Assembly: GCA_037176885.1 (NCBI GenBank)
Contig: JAWWNJ010000082.1
Location: 496,001-560,000, forward strand
Source of the DNA: Favolaschia claudopus
Taxonomy: Eukaryota > Basidiomycota > Agaricomycetes > Agaricales > Mycenaceae
Reading direction: 5' to 3'
Length of the DNA stretch: 64,000 bases
Under the pieces are notes generated by a model that was not told the DNA's origin, made no database searches, and worked only from the letters and a program-made list of their open reading frames with translations. Positions 11,550-22,830 of the stretch are shown here, piece by piece. Each line of letters starts with the position of its first letter. Position 1 is the first letter of the stretch. Position numbers and translations under genes: made by a program.

Positions 11550-13990
11550 CTTAATCTCCGGAAGTCTTCCATCCTCTGCTTGTTTGCCTTGAACTCAGAG
11601 TTTCCGAACATCGATTCTACCCTGTCTAGCCCCTCCTGCCCTCAGAGTCCTTGTCTCTTGCCTAGAAACCTTGCCTTCACACCCTGCCATCAAAATCACC
11701 CCAAATCGAAAATGCGACTTTCTCTTCCAGCTCCTGCTTGTTTGCCTTCAACTAAAAGCTTTTGAACATCGATTCTACCCTGTCTATCTTCTTGTATCTT
11801 CACATTTCTTGTTTCAAGCCTTGAATCCGCGCCCTGGCTCCCTGCCCTCAAAATGAGCACCAACTGACAAATGCGAGTTTCTCTTGCATTTTCCGCTCCT
11901 TTCCCTTGAACCAAAGGCTTCCGAACGTCGACTCTACGTTGTCTAGCTCCTCTAGTCCTCATATTCTCTGTTTGCTGCCTTGAAACTTCGCTCCCAAACC
12001 CTGCCATCAAAATGAGCACAAACTGGAAAATGCGACTTTCCCTTTCATTTTCTGCTACTTTCCCTTGACCTAAAAGCTTTCTAGTGTTGATTCTATGTTT
12101 TCCAGCCCCTCGTGCCCTTAGAATCTGTCTTCTCTCCCCCAAAACATCGCCCTCACACCCAGCCTTCAAAATGAGCCTAAACTTCAAAATGCGTGTTTCC
12201 CTTCCAGTTCCTGCTTGGTCACCTTGAACTCAAAGCTTCCGAACATTGATTATATGTTGTCTAGCTCCTCCTGCTCTCAGATTTCCTGTTTGCTGCCTCA
12301 CAACATCGCCCTGACTCGCAGACATCAAAATCACCCCGGAAACCTCGCCCTCACACCCAGCCATCAGAATGAGCCTAAACTTGAAAATGTGAGTTTCTCT
12401 TTCAATTTCTGCTCTTTTCTCTTAAACTAAAGCCTTCCGAAGATTGATTTTACTCTGTTTAGCCCCTCCTGCCCTCAGACTTCATCTTCCTTGCCCGGAA
12501 ACCTCGCCCTCACACCCAGCCATCAGAATGAGCCTAAACTTGAAAATGTGAGTTTCTCTTTCAATTTCTGCTCTTTTCTCTTAAACTAAAGCCTTCCGAA
12601 GATTGATTTTACTCTATCTAGCCCCTCCCGCTCTCAGAATACCTGTTTCCAGCCCTCCAACTTCGCTCCAAAACCCTACCATCAAAATCAGCACAAACTG
12701 TAAATTGCGAGTTTCTCTTTCAATTTCTGCTCTTTTCTCTTAAACTAAAGCCTTCCGAAGATTGATTCTACTCTATCTAGCCCCTCCCGCTCTCAGAATA
12801 CCTGTTTCCAGCCCTCCAACTTCGCTCCAAAACCCTACCATCAAAATCAGCACAAACTGTAAATTGCGAGTTTCTCTTTCAATTTCTGCTCTTTTCTCTT
12901 AAACTAAAGCCTTCCGAAGATTGATTCTACTCTATCTAGCCCCTCCCGCTCTCAGAATACCTGTTTCCAGCCCTCCAACTTCGCTCCAAAACCCTACCAT
13001 CAAAATCAGCACAAACTGAAAAATGCCAGTTTCTCTTTCGATTTCTGCTCTTTTCTCTTGAACTAAAAGCTTTCAAACATCGACTGTACCTTATCTAGCC
13101 CCTCACGCTCTCAGAATACCTGTTTCCAGCGTTCCAACTTCGCTCCAAAACCCTACCATCAAAATGAGCACAAACTTGAAAATGTCAGTTTCTCTTTCAA
13201 TTCTAACTCTTTTCTCTTGAACTAATGGCTTCCGAAGATCGATTTCACTCTATTTAGCCCCTCACGCTCTCAGAATACTTGTTTCAAGCCGTCCAACTTC
13301 GCTCCAAAGCCCTGCCATCAAAATGAGCACAAACTGTAAATTGCAAGTTTCTCTTGCATTTTCTGCTCTTTTCTCTTGAACCAAAGGCTTTCAAAGGTCG
13401 GACTTACTCTTTCCAGCCGCTCCTAGTCTCAGCTTTCTTGTCTCTGGCCTGCAAACCTTGCCTGCACACCCTGCCATCAAAGTCACCCCCAAGTCGAAAA
13501 TGTCAGTTTCTCTTGCATTTTCTGCTACTTTGCCTTGAAATAAAGGCTTCCGAACATTGACTTAACTTTGTCCAGCCTCTCCCGGTCTCAGATCCCTTGT
13601 TTCAACTCTTGAAACTTCGCTCCAAAGCCCAGCCATCAAAATGAGCACAAATTGGAAAATGTCAGTTTCTCTTTCATTTCCTGCCACCTTCCCTTGAACT
13701 AAAGGCTTCCGAACATTGACTTTACCTTATCTAGGTCCTCCTGCCCTCAGATGTCTTGTTACTTGCCTTGGAACCTCGCCCCAACACCCAGCCATCAAAA
13801 TTACCCCCAACTCGAAAATGTGAGTTTCTCACCCATTTCCTGCTACTTTGCCTTAAGCTAAAGGCTTACTAAAGCTGATTCTATCCTCTCTAGCCTCTCC
13901 CGCCCTCAGATTCTTTGTTTTATGCCTCGAAACGGCGCCCCAACAGTCTGCCATCAAAATGAGTGCCAAACTGAAAATCTTCGTTTCGGG
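11550..13990. repeat. 159-base tandem satellite, about 15 degenerate copies
   Basis: An anchor resembling CCATCAAAATGAGCACAAAC recurs at about 11688, 11846, 12004, 12164, 12361, 12520, 12680, 12838, 12997, 13157, 13316, 13475, 13633, 13793 and 13951, giving a 158-160 base period. Three central units (about 12621, 12780 and 12939) are nearly identical at exactly 159 bases; the flanking units are more diverged. Each unit contains GCGAGTTTCTCTTTC-like and CTAGCCCCTCC-like blocks. ORFs crossing the array, on either strand, are by-products of the repeat. The period is close to a nucleosome length, but no function can be read from the sequence. Confidence 0.88.
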
Positions 13991-14410
13991 CGTTGGGCCC
14001 GGTATGGGGGGTATTTAACATGGTAGCTAGTGTACATATGACACATATGTATCCACATACATAGTTTTCTACCCGCCTTTGCCGCCCATGGCAAATCGGC
14101 GCTGCGGTCTTTGCAAATGGCCCAATTTGTCAGGTCGAATGAAATTGTCTTCGTAGCAGCAAGAATTGAGGTCTTGCGGTTAATAAATGTGGTAAGTCTT
14201 GTGAGGGAGCCCTTTGATAGTCTGCATATATCTTTACCTTGGTCCCTATCGCGCTGGTGGCAAATCGGCGGTCAAGTTTCTCTTTTGCTTCCGTTGTGTG
14301 AAGTGAATTGACAGATTGTGTCAAAGTCACGTGACTTGTTGATTAAGATCGCGTCTCTCTTCCTTCCATCTCGCGCGTCGCGTCTGTGCAGTTTCTCCCT
14401 GGTATTGTCT
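13991..14410. repeat. two further copies of the ~170-base dispersed repeat
   Basis: Sequences at 14085-14135 and 14255-14285 match the repeat at 6.3-6.7 kb (CCATGGCAAATCGGCG block followed by a CCAATTTG or CAAGTTTC block). They fill the gap between the satellite and the next gene, with TATATC and CACGTGAC sequence near 14325 just upstream of its first ATG. Confidence 0.45.
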
Positions 14411-16653
14411 ATGCCTGAGTCTCTCGTGGATGCACTATTTGAGAAGGAGGTTGGCTATGAAGCACAAGCCCCAGCCCATGATTCAGACTCTGAGCCTGAG
14501 GGGGAAGAGGAGGATGTGCAGGTGGAGAAACCAGCGGATGAAGAGGGCCAGGAAGGAATGCAGGAGCAGGAGCAGGTAGCAGAGGAGGTTGTGCAGCCCT
14601 CCCCTGACCTACCACAGCCAAAGGAGGGCCAGCACCCAACCCATGGTGCGTACAGGGACTGAGTGTGTCATTGCATAGCTGATCTGCTGGCAGGGCGGTT
14701 TCTGATACACCCTGAGTGCTGCGCACGCGTTGAGGGCCAGAGGCAGACATGTTCAGTGCATGTCTCTTCCCCCAGAGACCCTAATTTTGTCTCTCTCCCG
14801 CTTCTGCAGCCTCCTCCTCCTGTGCCTAAACCTGGTGATCCGCCGCCAGTTATCTCGCATTTTTGTGCTTCATGCGGCCGCAAGTATGAGGGGGAGGAAG
14901 CAGACACTGTGACTCCACCCAGCTCCGTGAGTGATCCTTAATCTTTGTCAGAGGGGGACTGATTTGACCGATTTCGACTGCACCAAGATTTATTCTCCTC
15001 AGCCACAAGACATGCCAGCTGCCGAGTTCATCAACAGCCTGGACATTACAGGGGCTATATCTGCCAAAGCCCGTGGCAAGGAGCTCCTTGTCGCCATCTG
15101 CAACAACGAAACTCGGACGAATGTAAGTTTCGGTCACTGCTCCCCACGGCTTGTTGCTAAAGTTCGCAGTTTGCTTTCCGTGTCCATTTCGGCATGCAAG
15201 GACACTTGTTCTGGATGCCCACCAAGATGTACCTGGACATTGTGTCCGAACCGCCAGTTCCAAGGGGCGAGAAGAGCTTTGCTTTTCGGATTCCTGCGAA
15301 GCACATCGATGGCCCTGTCAAAACTGGTCAGTTAATCTCAATTCAGGCCGCGTTCATTCGCCCGAAGTGGACCCTGGTCTTTGTGGACCACAATGTCATG
15401 ATTCAATTCCACCTCATGCGCTTGAGTGACGACTTCCAGCCAGCAGACCTTAACCCAAAGTCGACGGTAAGTGTCTCGAGCCCTAATTGAATATCCTCCT
15501 GTTGAGATTCCTGTTCGTAGATCTGGTCTTCCCTGTGGAGCGCCACCCACGGCCCTGTGTTCGGTCAAGAACCGGAAGCTGCGCTTGCCGCGCTGCGCAG
15601 CTGGCGTGCAACGTTCTTGGCTACCGGCTCGTCTACGACCTCCATTCTGCAGGCCATGAAGACCTACCAGAAGGCATTCAATGGGAGCGGAGCACAGGAG
15701 TCAAACGACCAGCTTTTCATGGCACTCATTCATCCACAGATGCCTGCGAAACTTGTATGCACCAGTGATATTCTGTTTGATCGACTTGTCAAGGTTCTTT
15801 GCGAGTTCGACGTGAAGCGTGTTGAGCTCACATTACCGGGGCGCCTTCCGTACGCCTCTAGCAATCGTCCGTTCTACATGAACGAGAGCGGACAAGAGAA
15901 GTATCTCCGCCACGTCCTTGTTTTCCGCCGCAAGCATGTGCGCATCACTGCTGAGCAGCTCCGTGAAGCTCATGGCATGAATCTTTTTCAACCTCGAGCG
16001 ATCATACAGGCAGACGGCCGAGCAATTCGTGAGTTGATTCTCTTTCTTCTTATTTTCTTCTTCTTCGCAGGCATCTGACCTGTGATTGCCAGTGCCTAAA
16101 GGCGTCCAGCCGGACGCTTTGTCAGCTCCTGCAAGCTTGCGCAGCGACCGCAACCGTGTTCAGGCCAGCACCAAGGTGGCGAACAGACGCATTGTCATGG
16201 GAAAACTGAAGGGTTACACACCGTTCACGGCGCAACCGGCAAAAGGGTGGTGTAGTGCGGTATGTTTTTAACTCGCTCAACTCTCGATTGTAAAAACACT
16301 CTCTGACTTCAACCCAGTCTTCTGAGCTGGTCACCGTTGACATGGCCCACGACGTCAATGACACAACAATCGGTCTTTACAGTTTTCGCATCTTCGTCGA
16401 CTGTGCATGGACAACCACCAAGTTGAAGGCGGGGGAAGGCTTTCAGTCTGATCAATGGCGAAGAGCTGCCACAGTCGGAAGATCAAAGCGCAAACGACCG
16501 TCTGCGACCACGATAGCTGATCACGACAAGGCCCGCAAGAAACAGAAACAACAAGCATCCGAACTCAAAGAGAACATCGAACCAGTGGACCTGGGAACGG
16601 GGGTGATGACGCGAGCTCAACGTCGCCAGGCGGCGACAAATATAGCTACTTGA
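14411..16653 (+). CDS. uncharacterised multi-exon protein
   Basis: I do not recognise this family. Exons join through clear GT...AG introns. They are an acidic N-terminus (MPESLVDALFEKEVG, then Glu-rich to 14640); a proline-rich exon with a CASC pair (14810-14927); 15003-15122; a conserved-looking core 15170-15466 (FAFRVHFGMQGHLFWMPTK, then VFVDHNVMIQFHLMRL); a long exon 15522-16028 (ALRSWRATFLATG, YLRHVLVFRRKHVRI); 16093-16260; and 16320-16653, which ends with a basic nuclear-localisation-like tail (GRSKRKRP, KARKKQKQQ). The product is about 600 residues. No signal peptide or membrane segment is apparent. The exons have balanced codon-like composition and consistent frames, so the gene looks intact. 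The basic tail suggests a nuclear protein (inference). Confidence 0.6.
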
Positions 16654-16723
16654 ATGTAATGAATGTCGCATTTCGAGCTTTGTTGTGTATTGATTCAATT
16701 TGTTTACGTGGGTGGTATATAAA

Positions 16724-18136
16724 TCAAACTGTGCCCCAAATCCAACGCTCTGGTGTGCCTTCAATCAACGTGAAGGATTCCGTGTTATCCGTCAGCCATG
16801 TGCGCCACGCTGGTACTCGGAAATCCCATGCCCAGCCAAAACCAAGTGAGAGGTGAACTACTAACACGGAGATTTTGTGCGTAGCTTGTCTGCGCAGCCA
16901 GATAAGTTCCTGAACATTGATAAACGCGACATCAACAAGCTCCAGTGTGGTCAGATGCGGCAATATCTCCGGCTCGGAGGCGTCGTCGAGCAGTTGGCAC
17001 CACAGGATGGCTGCAGCATCAGCAAAGTTCATGCGTAGGGTCGACAAATGAACTAGTCGGTTGAGATGAAAGGAGATCTCAGTTGTGCCGAGTTGCAGCG
17101 TGTCAACGGCCAAGGTGGTGATATGAGGGAGCCAGGTGTGGAGACGCTCGAAGCACTCCTGCATTGTAGCAGCTGGCTCGTCGTCCCAAGTAAAGGCTAT
17201 CGCCAGCGAATTGACACTAGAGATCTCTAGGCACTGCATGAGGTGCAGTACTTCAAGAGAAGAGAGGAAGGCCAGTGATAGTTGTCGAAGGGAAGGGAGA
17301 CGGAGAACTAGGGAGGCAGAAGTATTGCGCAAGGGCGAAGTGAAGGGAATCTGGGTAACAAACCCCAATGCCTCCAGAGTCTCGTTTCCACTGAGGGCTT
17401 CACAAAACTTGTCCCACGGGAGCTGACTCCGAGTCGCAAACCGGCCAAAAGTGAGGCTTGTGAGCTGAGTGAACGGAAAGACGCCCCATGCAACAGGAAA
17501 GCCAACTACTGTCACCGATGAGAGTGCAGTGGTCTGGTACAGGACGGTGTTGGCTTCCGAAGGATCGGGGGTTGCCACATCCAGAGGAGGGCGGTCGAGG
17601 ATGATGGAGAGGGAGGTGAGAAGTGGGGCGGGAAAGGATGAGCTAAGATCCAGGAGATGTATAAGGTAATAAGGCCCGAAAACCTCAAGGTGGACACAGT
17701 GCTGTGAGACTCCTTTCACGATACTGAGGATGGCTGCAATTTTGGAGGGAGAATCAAGGTCAGGGGCGTCTGAAATCCATATGTGGGTGGCGGCCCGACG
17801 AAAGTCGAGGTAGATGAAGCGCCGCAAGTCCTGGCCTCGCTCCACCCATTGCAAGAGACCCGGGATAGGGGTAGATTCAGTGAGATGGAGATGCTGCCAA
17901 AGGGTAGGTGTTCCAATGGCAGTCCATCTCCACTGCCTTGAGACCTTGACAATGGTGTTCAAGGTAGAGGGTGAATGACGAAAATACGACCAGGTTTCCG
18001 TCAGCACCTCGGTGGGCATCTTCGAGATTGAGGGTGTGAGCTTCAAATGCAATTCAGTGATTGGTACTTTGGTAGAAGGGCGAAACCTACACTGGCAGAC
18101 ATGAGGGTATAGGAGAAAGAGGGGAAATAATGCCAA
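16724..18136 (-). CDS. F-box/LRR-like protein
   Basis: A single open frame of up to 470 residues. Near its start SISKMPTEVLTETWSYF and a following VSRQWRWTAIGTPTLWQHLHL match the F-box pattern (LPxEvL...I, then VCrxWrxia..tP.LW). The rest is Leu-rich with irregular repeats (LPSLRQLSLAFLSSLEVLHL, LPHITTLAVDTLQL, ILPHLTTLELVDVAF), as expected of degenerate LRRs. Known: F-box proteins bind Skp1 and recruit substrates to SCF ubiquitin ligases, and the family is hugely expanded in mushrooms. The longest frame starts at 18136, but the upstream segment is hydrophobic and cysteine-containing. An ATG at 18019 (MPTEV) would cut into the F-box, so a start upstream of it is more likely, perhaps with a small intron. 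Substrate unknown. Confidence 0.78.
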   Translation of the reverse strand: MALFPLFLLYPHVCQCRFRPSTKVPITELHLKLTPSISKMPTEVLTETWSYFRHSPSTLNTIVKVSRQWRWTAIGTPTLWQHLHLTESTPIPGLLQWVERGQDLRRFIYLDFRRAATHIWISDAPDLDSPSKIAAILSIVKGVSQHCVHLEVFGPYYLIHLLDLSSSFPAPLLTSLSIILDRPPLDVATPDPSEANTVLYQTTALSSVTVVGFPVAWGVFPFTQLTSLTFGRFATRSQLPWDKFCEALSGNETLEALGFVTQIPFTSPLRNTSASLVLRLPSLRQLSLAFLSSLEVLHLMQCLEISSVNSLAIAFTWDDEPAATMQECFERLHTWLPHITTLAVDTLQLGTTEISFHLNRLVHLSTLRMNFADAAAILWCQLLDDASEPEILPHLTTLELVDVAFINVQELIWLRRQATHKISVLVVHLSLGFGWAWDFRVPAWRTWLTDNTESFTLIEGTPERWIWGTV

Positions 18137-19235
18137 GGGAACGAGCGAGATCAGTCAGTGATGAAACCCGTCATCCAGATTTGAATTGCTCTGCGACTTG
18201 AATAATTTTGTTTCTAAGGGTAAAATATGCTTGTAAATTGAGCTTGAGACATTTTCGAGGCTTGTGTTCATTAATAGAGATGTGCTGCTTAACTCAGTGG
18301 GTCCGGACAACGAAATCGTGAGCCGCATTGCAAAAAACTTGACCGGAACCTATTTAGAAGTTGACAAGAACCCATATTTGGTAATTTGATGGCCTGCTGA
18401 GAGCGGGGCGGGCAGTTCTGTGGTTCGGATGGGGGGAGCCTGCTTAACATTGAAGGTTGAAAAGCGGCTCAAGCAACCAGAGATTACATTGCAAGGAGCA
18501 CAGCGGCCAGTCTCTCCTATGCCACCACAGAGCTTAGTTTCCTGGCTGATTTCGATTTGCTCTGGTCCCTGTGCCAGAACTGTTGATCGCATGGCTTAGT
18601 GAACAATTTTGCTGGACTCTACGTCAAAAATGGGGTAGATTTCATACCAAAAGTCTGTAGATCGGCAAAAGACTGGACGAGATACAAAAAAGCTTGACCG
18701 GAAAGCAATAGGTTTGTGACAGGAACTTGTCAAAGTGTTGACCCGATCTCTTATCAGTGATGACGAAATTTGTTAGATTTGGACTACGAAATAGGTAACA
18801 AAGGCTGACGGGAACTTGAAAAATGTGGGAGGGTTTTGGGATGTTTTGAGGTCAGGATTGGAATAGAAGGAGAATGGAATCAGAATATAATGGCAATCAT
18901 ATATAACATAATTTCGGGGATATAAATGTGATTATAACCGGACGAAAATGTTTCATTTGGAAGGTCAATTCACAATATTATCGAAAGTGTATGGTCAAAA
19001 AAGGATGGCGCATATAAAAAAATTTGTGAGCAGAATTGCAAAAAGTATAGGATGGGATTTAGAAAAATTGTTTGTCAAAATGTAACAAAACATGGACTCG
19101 ATCTTCATTTACAGGGGGAGGAATCGAGATATTATGAGGTAGAGATTTGTTTAAACAATTGACCATATTATCAATCGTGTGTGACAAAAATGTTATGGGT
19201 GGGACGGGATTGTCATCGGCAGGGACATAAAATAC
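18137..19235. repeat. AT-rich gap with degenerate repeat motifs
   Basis: No gene is supported. Related blocks recur: AACTTGACCGGAACC at about 18337, GCTTGACCGGAAAGC at about 18690 and CTGACGGGAACTTG at about 18807. GAGC(C/A)G(C/A)ATTGCAAAAA occurs at about 18322 and 19028. Another ACCTTGACCGGAT lies at about 6152, so the family is dispersed. The stretch lies where the 3' end of the neighbouring transposase should be. Confidence 0.4.
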
Positions 19236-21545
19236 TCACGCAACCTCATCAAGCGCGGCAAGGGTGTTCCGCTCCAAAACATCTTCTCGCGAGGACTCTG
19301 GATTCAGTCTATAAATCCGCTTGGCGTATCCCCAAACCATTTCAATAGGATTGAGCTCGCAATGAAATTTGGGTAAGAAAAGTACAGTGACCTTGTACCC
19401 GGCACAAGCATCCTCCAAACAGGATTTCACTGCCGCAAAATCAGGTTGATTGAAAAGCATGCGCCGCATGCAGCAAGTCGTTGAGTGAAGATCAGCGCAC
19501 TTAAACGCGCTGCATTCAGATTTTTTTGCGCTGAGTTGCTTCTCGGAAAGATTCCCCAAATCCCCCTTCTTCCGTCGTTCTTCAAGAATGACATGCATGC
19601 CCTTGAACTTCCCAGCATGCTTGTTAGCGTCTGCGCGGAAGTAGAGCTCCTGTGGTGTGCCATCGGCGAAAACTGCCCCGGTCATTTGGATATTGTCCTT
19701 CAACAACTTGCCGTGACTGTCATACATCAACGATCCGTCATTATTCCGTCGGTTAACCGGAACCAGGAAGTTGGGATCCGGATTGCTATTCTTCCCACCC
19801 TTGCGAGTGCCAGAGATGGATTTGGGCATACTCCTTGCTGAGAGTGCTCCAGGGCTGCGCTTCCGGTGCGTGGTTGCATTGTCATAGACGAAGATGTGCT
19901 CGTAATCTGGCCACTGCTCATTGACCATTTCACAGGCGACAGAGGCTTGCTCCTCAATGTCGGCTGCGGAGAAATACCCATCACGATTTTTACCAGGACG
20001 CATGGCCCGCCGCGCTTTTGGTTTGCCGTCCCGCGTCCGAAGCCACCCGAAATCCGCAGAAAAGTAATCGGCCACCATATATGATGCTCCATCTCCTTTC
20101 TTATACGGGACAGCGTCAGCGTCTTTGTGGTACCATGACTTTCGACGACGATCATGAGCATAGAAAATACTCTCGTCGTGATACCAGATGACAGTCCGAC
20201 GCACTCCCGGAGGAAGACTGGGGGTAATTACTGACCCATCAGCTTCGAAAACACATGAGCGGTCCTGGAATCCTTTGAGGGTTGGCAGGTAAACCTCTTC
20301 TCTATAGTACACAACATCCACTCGCTCATGTCCGTCAGAATATTGACCTTTCTTCTCCGCTTTGAATCTGGACCGGCAATGAATATGCAAATTAACACGT
20401 CAAAGTGACAGACAGCTTACCGGTATCCAAGTGCGTCCAAATACCTCCGCGCAGTCCAAAGACTGATTGTATTCTCGAGCCCATGCTTCTCCATAACCTC
20501 TGGTCGTGCGAGATATTGGACGACTTTCTCGGCCGTAATGAATTTACCCAGCTCTTGAAGATGATTACGAAGATCGCTCGCTAAATCCTCATCTGCCAAC
20601 ATCGTCTGATTCCAATGTCCATACGGATTGATTGGCAAAACTGTGCGGCAGGAGATATACTCCCGGCTCAGCTTTGCAAAGGTACGAGCGCAATATACAT
20701 CTCTACCGAGAGCAATCGCTGCTTGCCGCGCTGAGTCGCCCCACTTGCCGTAGGTGCCCGAGTTTTGATTTGTATACAGGGACAGATGGCCGCGGATGCC
20801 TTCCATCCGAACACGGACCCAAGGACTCAAGTCAGGCTGCTTGTAACCACCGCCTACCCCCCGGCTTGGGCCTCGGAGCACCAGCGAGATGTCCGTCAGC
20901 GCAGCTTTAGCCGAAGTCACATCAGGTGCGGCAGCCAGGCTTTGTTTCTTCCCAATCGCTGCCATTCTCTCAACAAAACTCTTGGTCGGCACTGGACGAG
21001 GATATCCATCGCCAACAAAATTCCCAGCTTCTGGGACACACAGCTCATCGAGTTCGGGGGGTAAGATTTCATGATCCCGAGCCGTTGGATCATCGTGGTC
21101 TGATTCGGCAAGCATGGAAGCAGGATGTGAGCCTTTTGGGAAGGTATTAACCGAAGCAGAATCATCGGCTGCCATTGGTAAAAATGCAGTCGAGAGCTTT
21201 CCTCGCAATTTGAAAGCTGTAGGGGCGGCTGTTGGAGACTCCGAAGTAGACCCTTGGTAAAAGACATTGGTGAATTGATTCAAGTGAGAGGGACTGGTGG
21301 ATGTAGGCTCTTGATTTTCATGATCTTCAACAGAGTGCTAGTCATAGAAGCGTTCGGCAATGTGTAAGGTATGAAAGAAGTTGTGTTACATGGTCAGCGG
21401 GTGGGTCATTTCGGTGTTTCTTCTCGGGCCGGGCCTTCACAGGGCTTAGAGCAATAGCGGCGCGTTTGATGGCCTTCTTGGGTGATGCCAAATGGCCATT
21501 GAGACGATTCAGCTTGTCCCGGAAGATCTTCTTGAGAGGAGGCAT
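19236..21545 (-). CDS. DDE superfamily transposase (IS630/Tc1-like catalytic fold), 3' end missing
   Basis: Three exons are read. Exon 1 starts at the ATG at 21545 (MPPLKKIFRDKLNRLNGHL, basic). Exon 2 ends at 20421, and a 53-base intron (20368-20420) joins it in frame to exon 3. Exon 2 carries the helical N-terminal region (WGDSARQAAIALGR, LWTARRYLDALGYR). Exon 3 carries the DDE core: WYHDESIFYAHDRR (first Asp), HIFVYDNATTHRKR (second Asp), and LPKFHCELNPIEMVWGYAKR (Glu). These are typical of a large Agaricomycete transposase group. The frame stops at LAALDEVA, but the stop overlaps a perfect donor (GC|GTGAGT). Family members normally continue for about 40-50 more residues (from general knowledge). 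I find no matching exon downstream, so the gene looks 3'-truncated. No terminal repeats were identified. Confidence 0.75.
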
Positions 21546-22059
21546 GGAGAAGTACTGGGAGCGCTGCAGAGGAAAATTTTCAGTACCCTAATTCAAAGAA
21601 ACTTTGCCATGCGTCGATTGAAACAACGTGAACTTCCTTATTTGTGGAACTCTTCACTCATTTTTGAAGATTTTGAGAAATTTCAAGCTCTGAGGGCTTC
21701 GGCAGACTGATACCCATAAATCTGTTGAGCCAGAATTTCTATTTTACCTGTTGTAGCTAACTTATTGAACAATTTCGCCGCCCCGTTCCCAATATGGACG
21801 TGTCACACACAGTCACGTGGGGCAACCGTACTTGGTTGCTCTCTACCTTACAACCTTCATGTCTCGCTCGCCAGCCTGGTCATTGCGGACTTCGCCCTCT
21901 CTGAATTCTTTGGCGTCTGACATCGTCTCTGGTTGTCCTTTGAAGCCGATTTCAGCGCTTTCTTTGTAGCACGGGCAGATATCTCGGCTTTTCAATCTGA
22001 CACTCGCTTGTTCCGCCGAGTTTCACTCCTGAAGTCTTGATCCTCCTATTTATTCGCTC

Positions 22060-22066
22060 TATATAA
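22060..22066 (+). promoter_or_regulatory. TATA-box-like sequence
   Basis: TATATAA followed by a pyrimidine-rich stretch (CCTCCTTCGTTACACC...) looks like a fungal core promoter. The next plus-strand gene is the ubiquitin-hydrolase-like/PHD gene, about 1.4 kb downstream, and the hAT element lies between them. Assigning the promoter to that gene is inference. Confidence 0.3.
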
Positions 22067-22180
22067 CGATCCCCTCCTTCGTTACACCTTTCTCGTTGTT
22101 TCTCCCACCTGTGACAGCGCAATCTTTTCTCTCCGGATTGTTCTGCCGCCCTTCAGCCTCTTTCTGACTCACTCTCATTC

Positions 22181-22822
22181 TAGGGATCGGCACCGTAACC
22201 GTAAAATACGGTGTACGGCCCCGTACAATACGGCCCCCGTAGCCGTCCCGTACAGGGTCTGGAGGCCGTCCTTACGGTACGGGGAGGCGCCGTCACGACT
22301 ACCGTATGAAGCCGTATTTGTACGGCCGTGTACGGCGTTGTACGGCCCGTACCCACATCATCCCACGGGAGTGTGATTATCAGGCTTCGGCTCAGACTCG
22401 GATGTATCAACAGCTCGCATAACCTCTGTCGGCTATCCATTTGTCTTCGTCCCATCAATTCTTGACCCTGCGGCTGAATACTGATGTGCCGGGGTGTGCC
22501 GGGTGGTCTCTGGCTCAGTGCTTTCGCCAACACATTGCATGCAAATACAGTCAGCGTCCACACAATAGCCCGAAACTGTTCAAATATCAAAAGCTTACCC
22601 TCAACTAGCTCCCCGCAGCTGAAATTGACCCTCCCAAAGCCAAATAAGTGGGTAAAAAATGGTACGGCCGTATGACCCCGTAAAACACCCGTAAAACATG
22701 CCGTACCGTCCCGTATAGGCCCCCAAGTCGACCTATACGGTTACGGCTACGTCCGGGGTAACCGCCGTAAAGCACCGTAAAGTGTACGGGCCGTACCGTA
22801 TACGGTACGGTGCCGATCCCTA
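22181..22822. mobile_element. non-autonomous hAT-type element (642 bases) with 8-base target duplication
   Basis: The ends are inverted repeats: TAGGGATCGGCACCGTA on the left and its reverse complement on the right (TACGGTGCCGATCCCTA). The element is flanked by a perfect 8-base direct repeat TCTCATTC (22173-22180 and 22823-22830). The outer 170 bases on each side are packed with the 6-mers CCGTAC, GTACGG and close variants in both orientations, a typical arrangement of subterminal transposase-binding sites. The interior (about 22350-22660) is unrelated sequence with no transposase. Known: hAT elements make 8-base duplications, and their ends often begin with (T/C)AGGG. It must have been mobilised by an enzyme encoded elsewhere. 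Confidence 0.92.
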
Positions 22823-22830
22823 TCTCATTC

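Noticed and set aside
11696..12187. 163-residue minus-strand ORF with internal repeats
   Set aside because: It lies wholly in the 159-base satellite and simply mirrors the repeat period.
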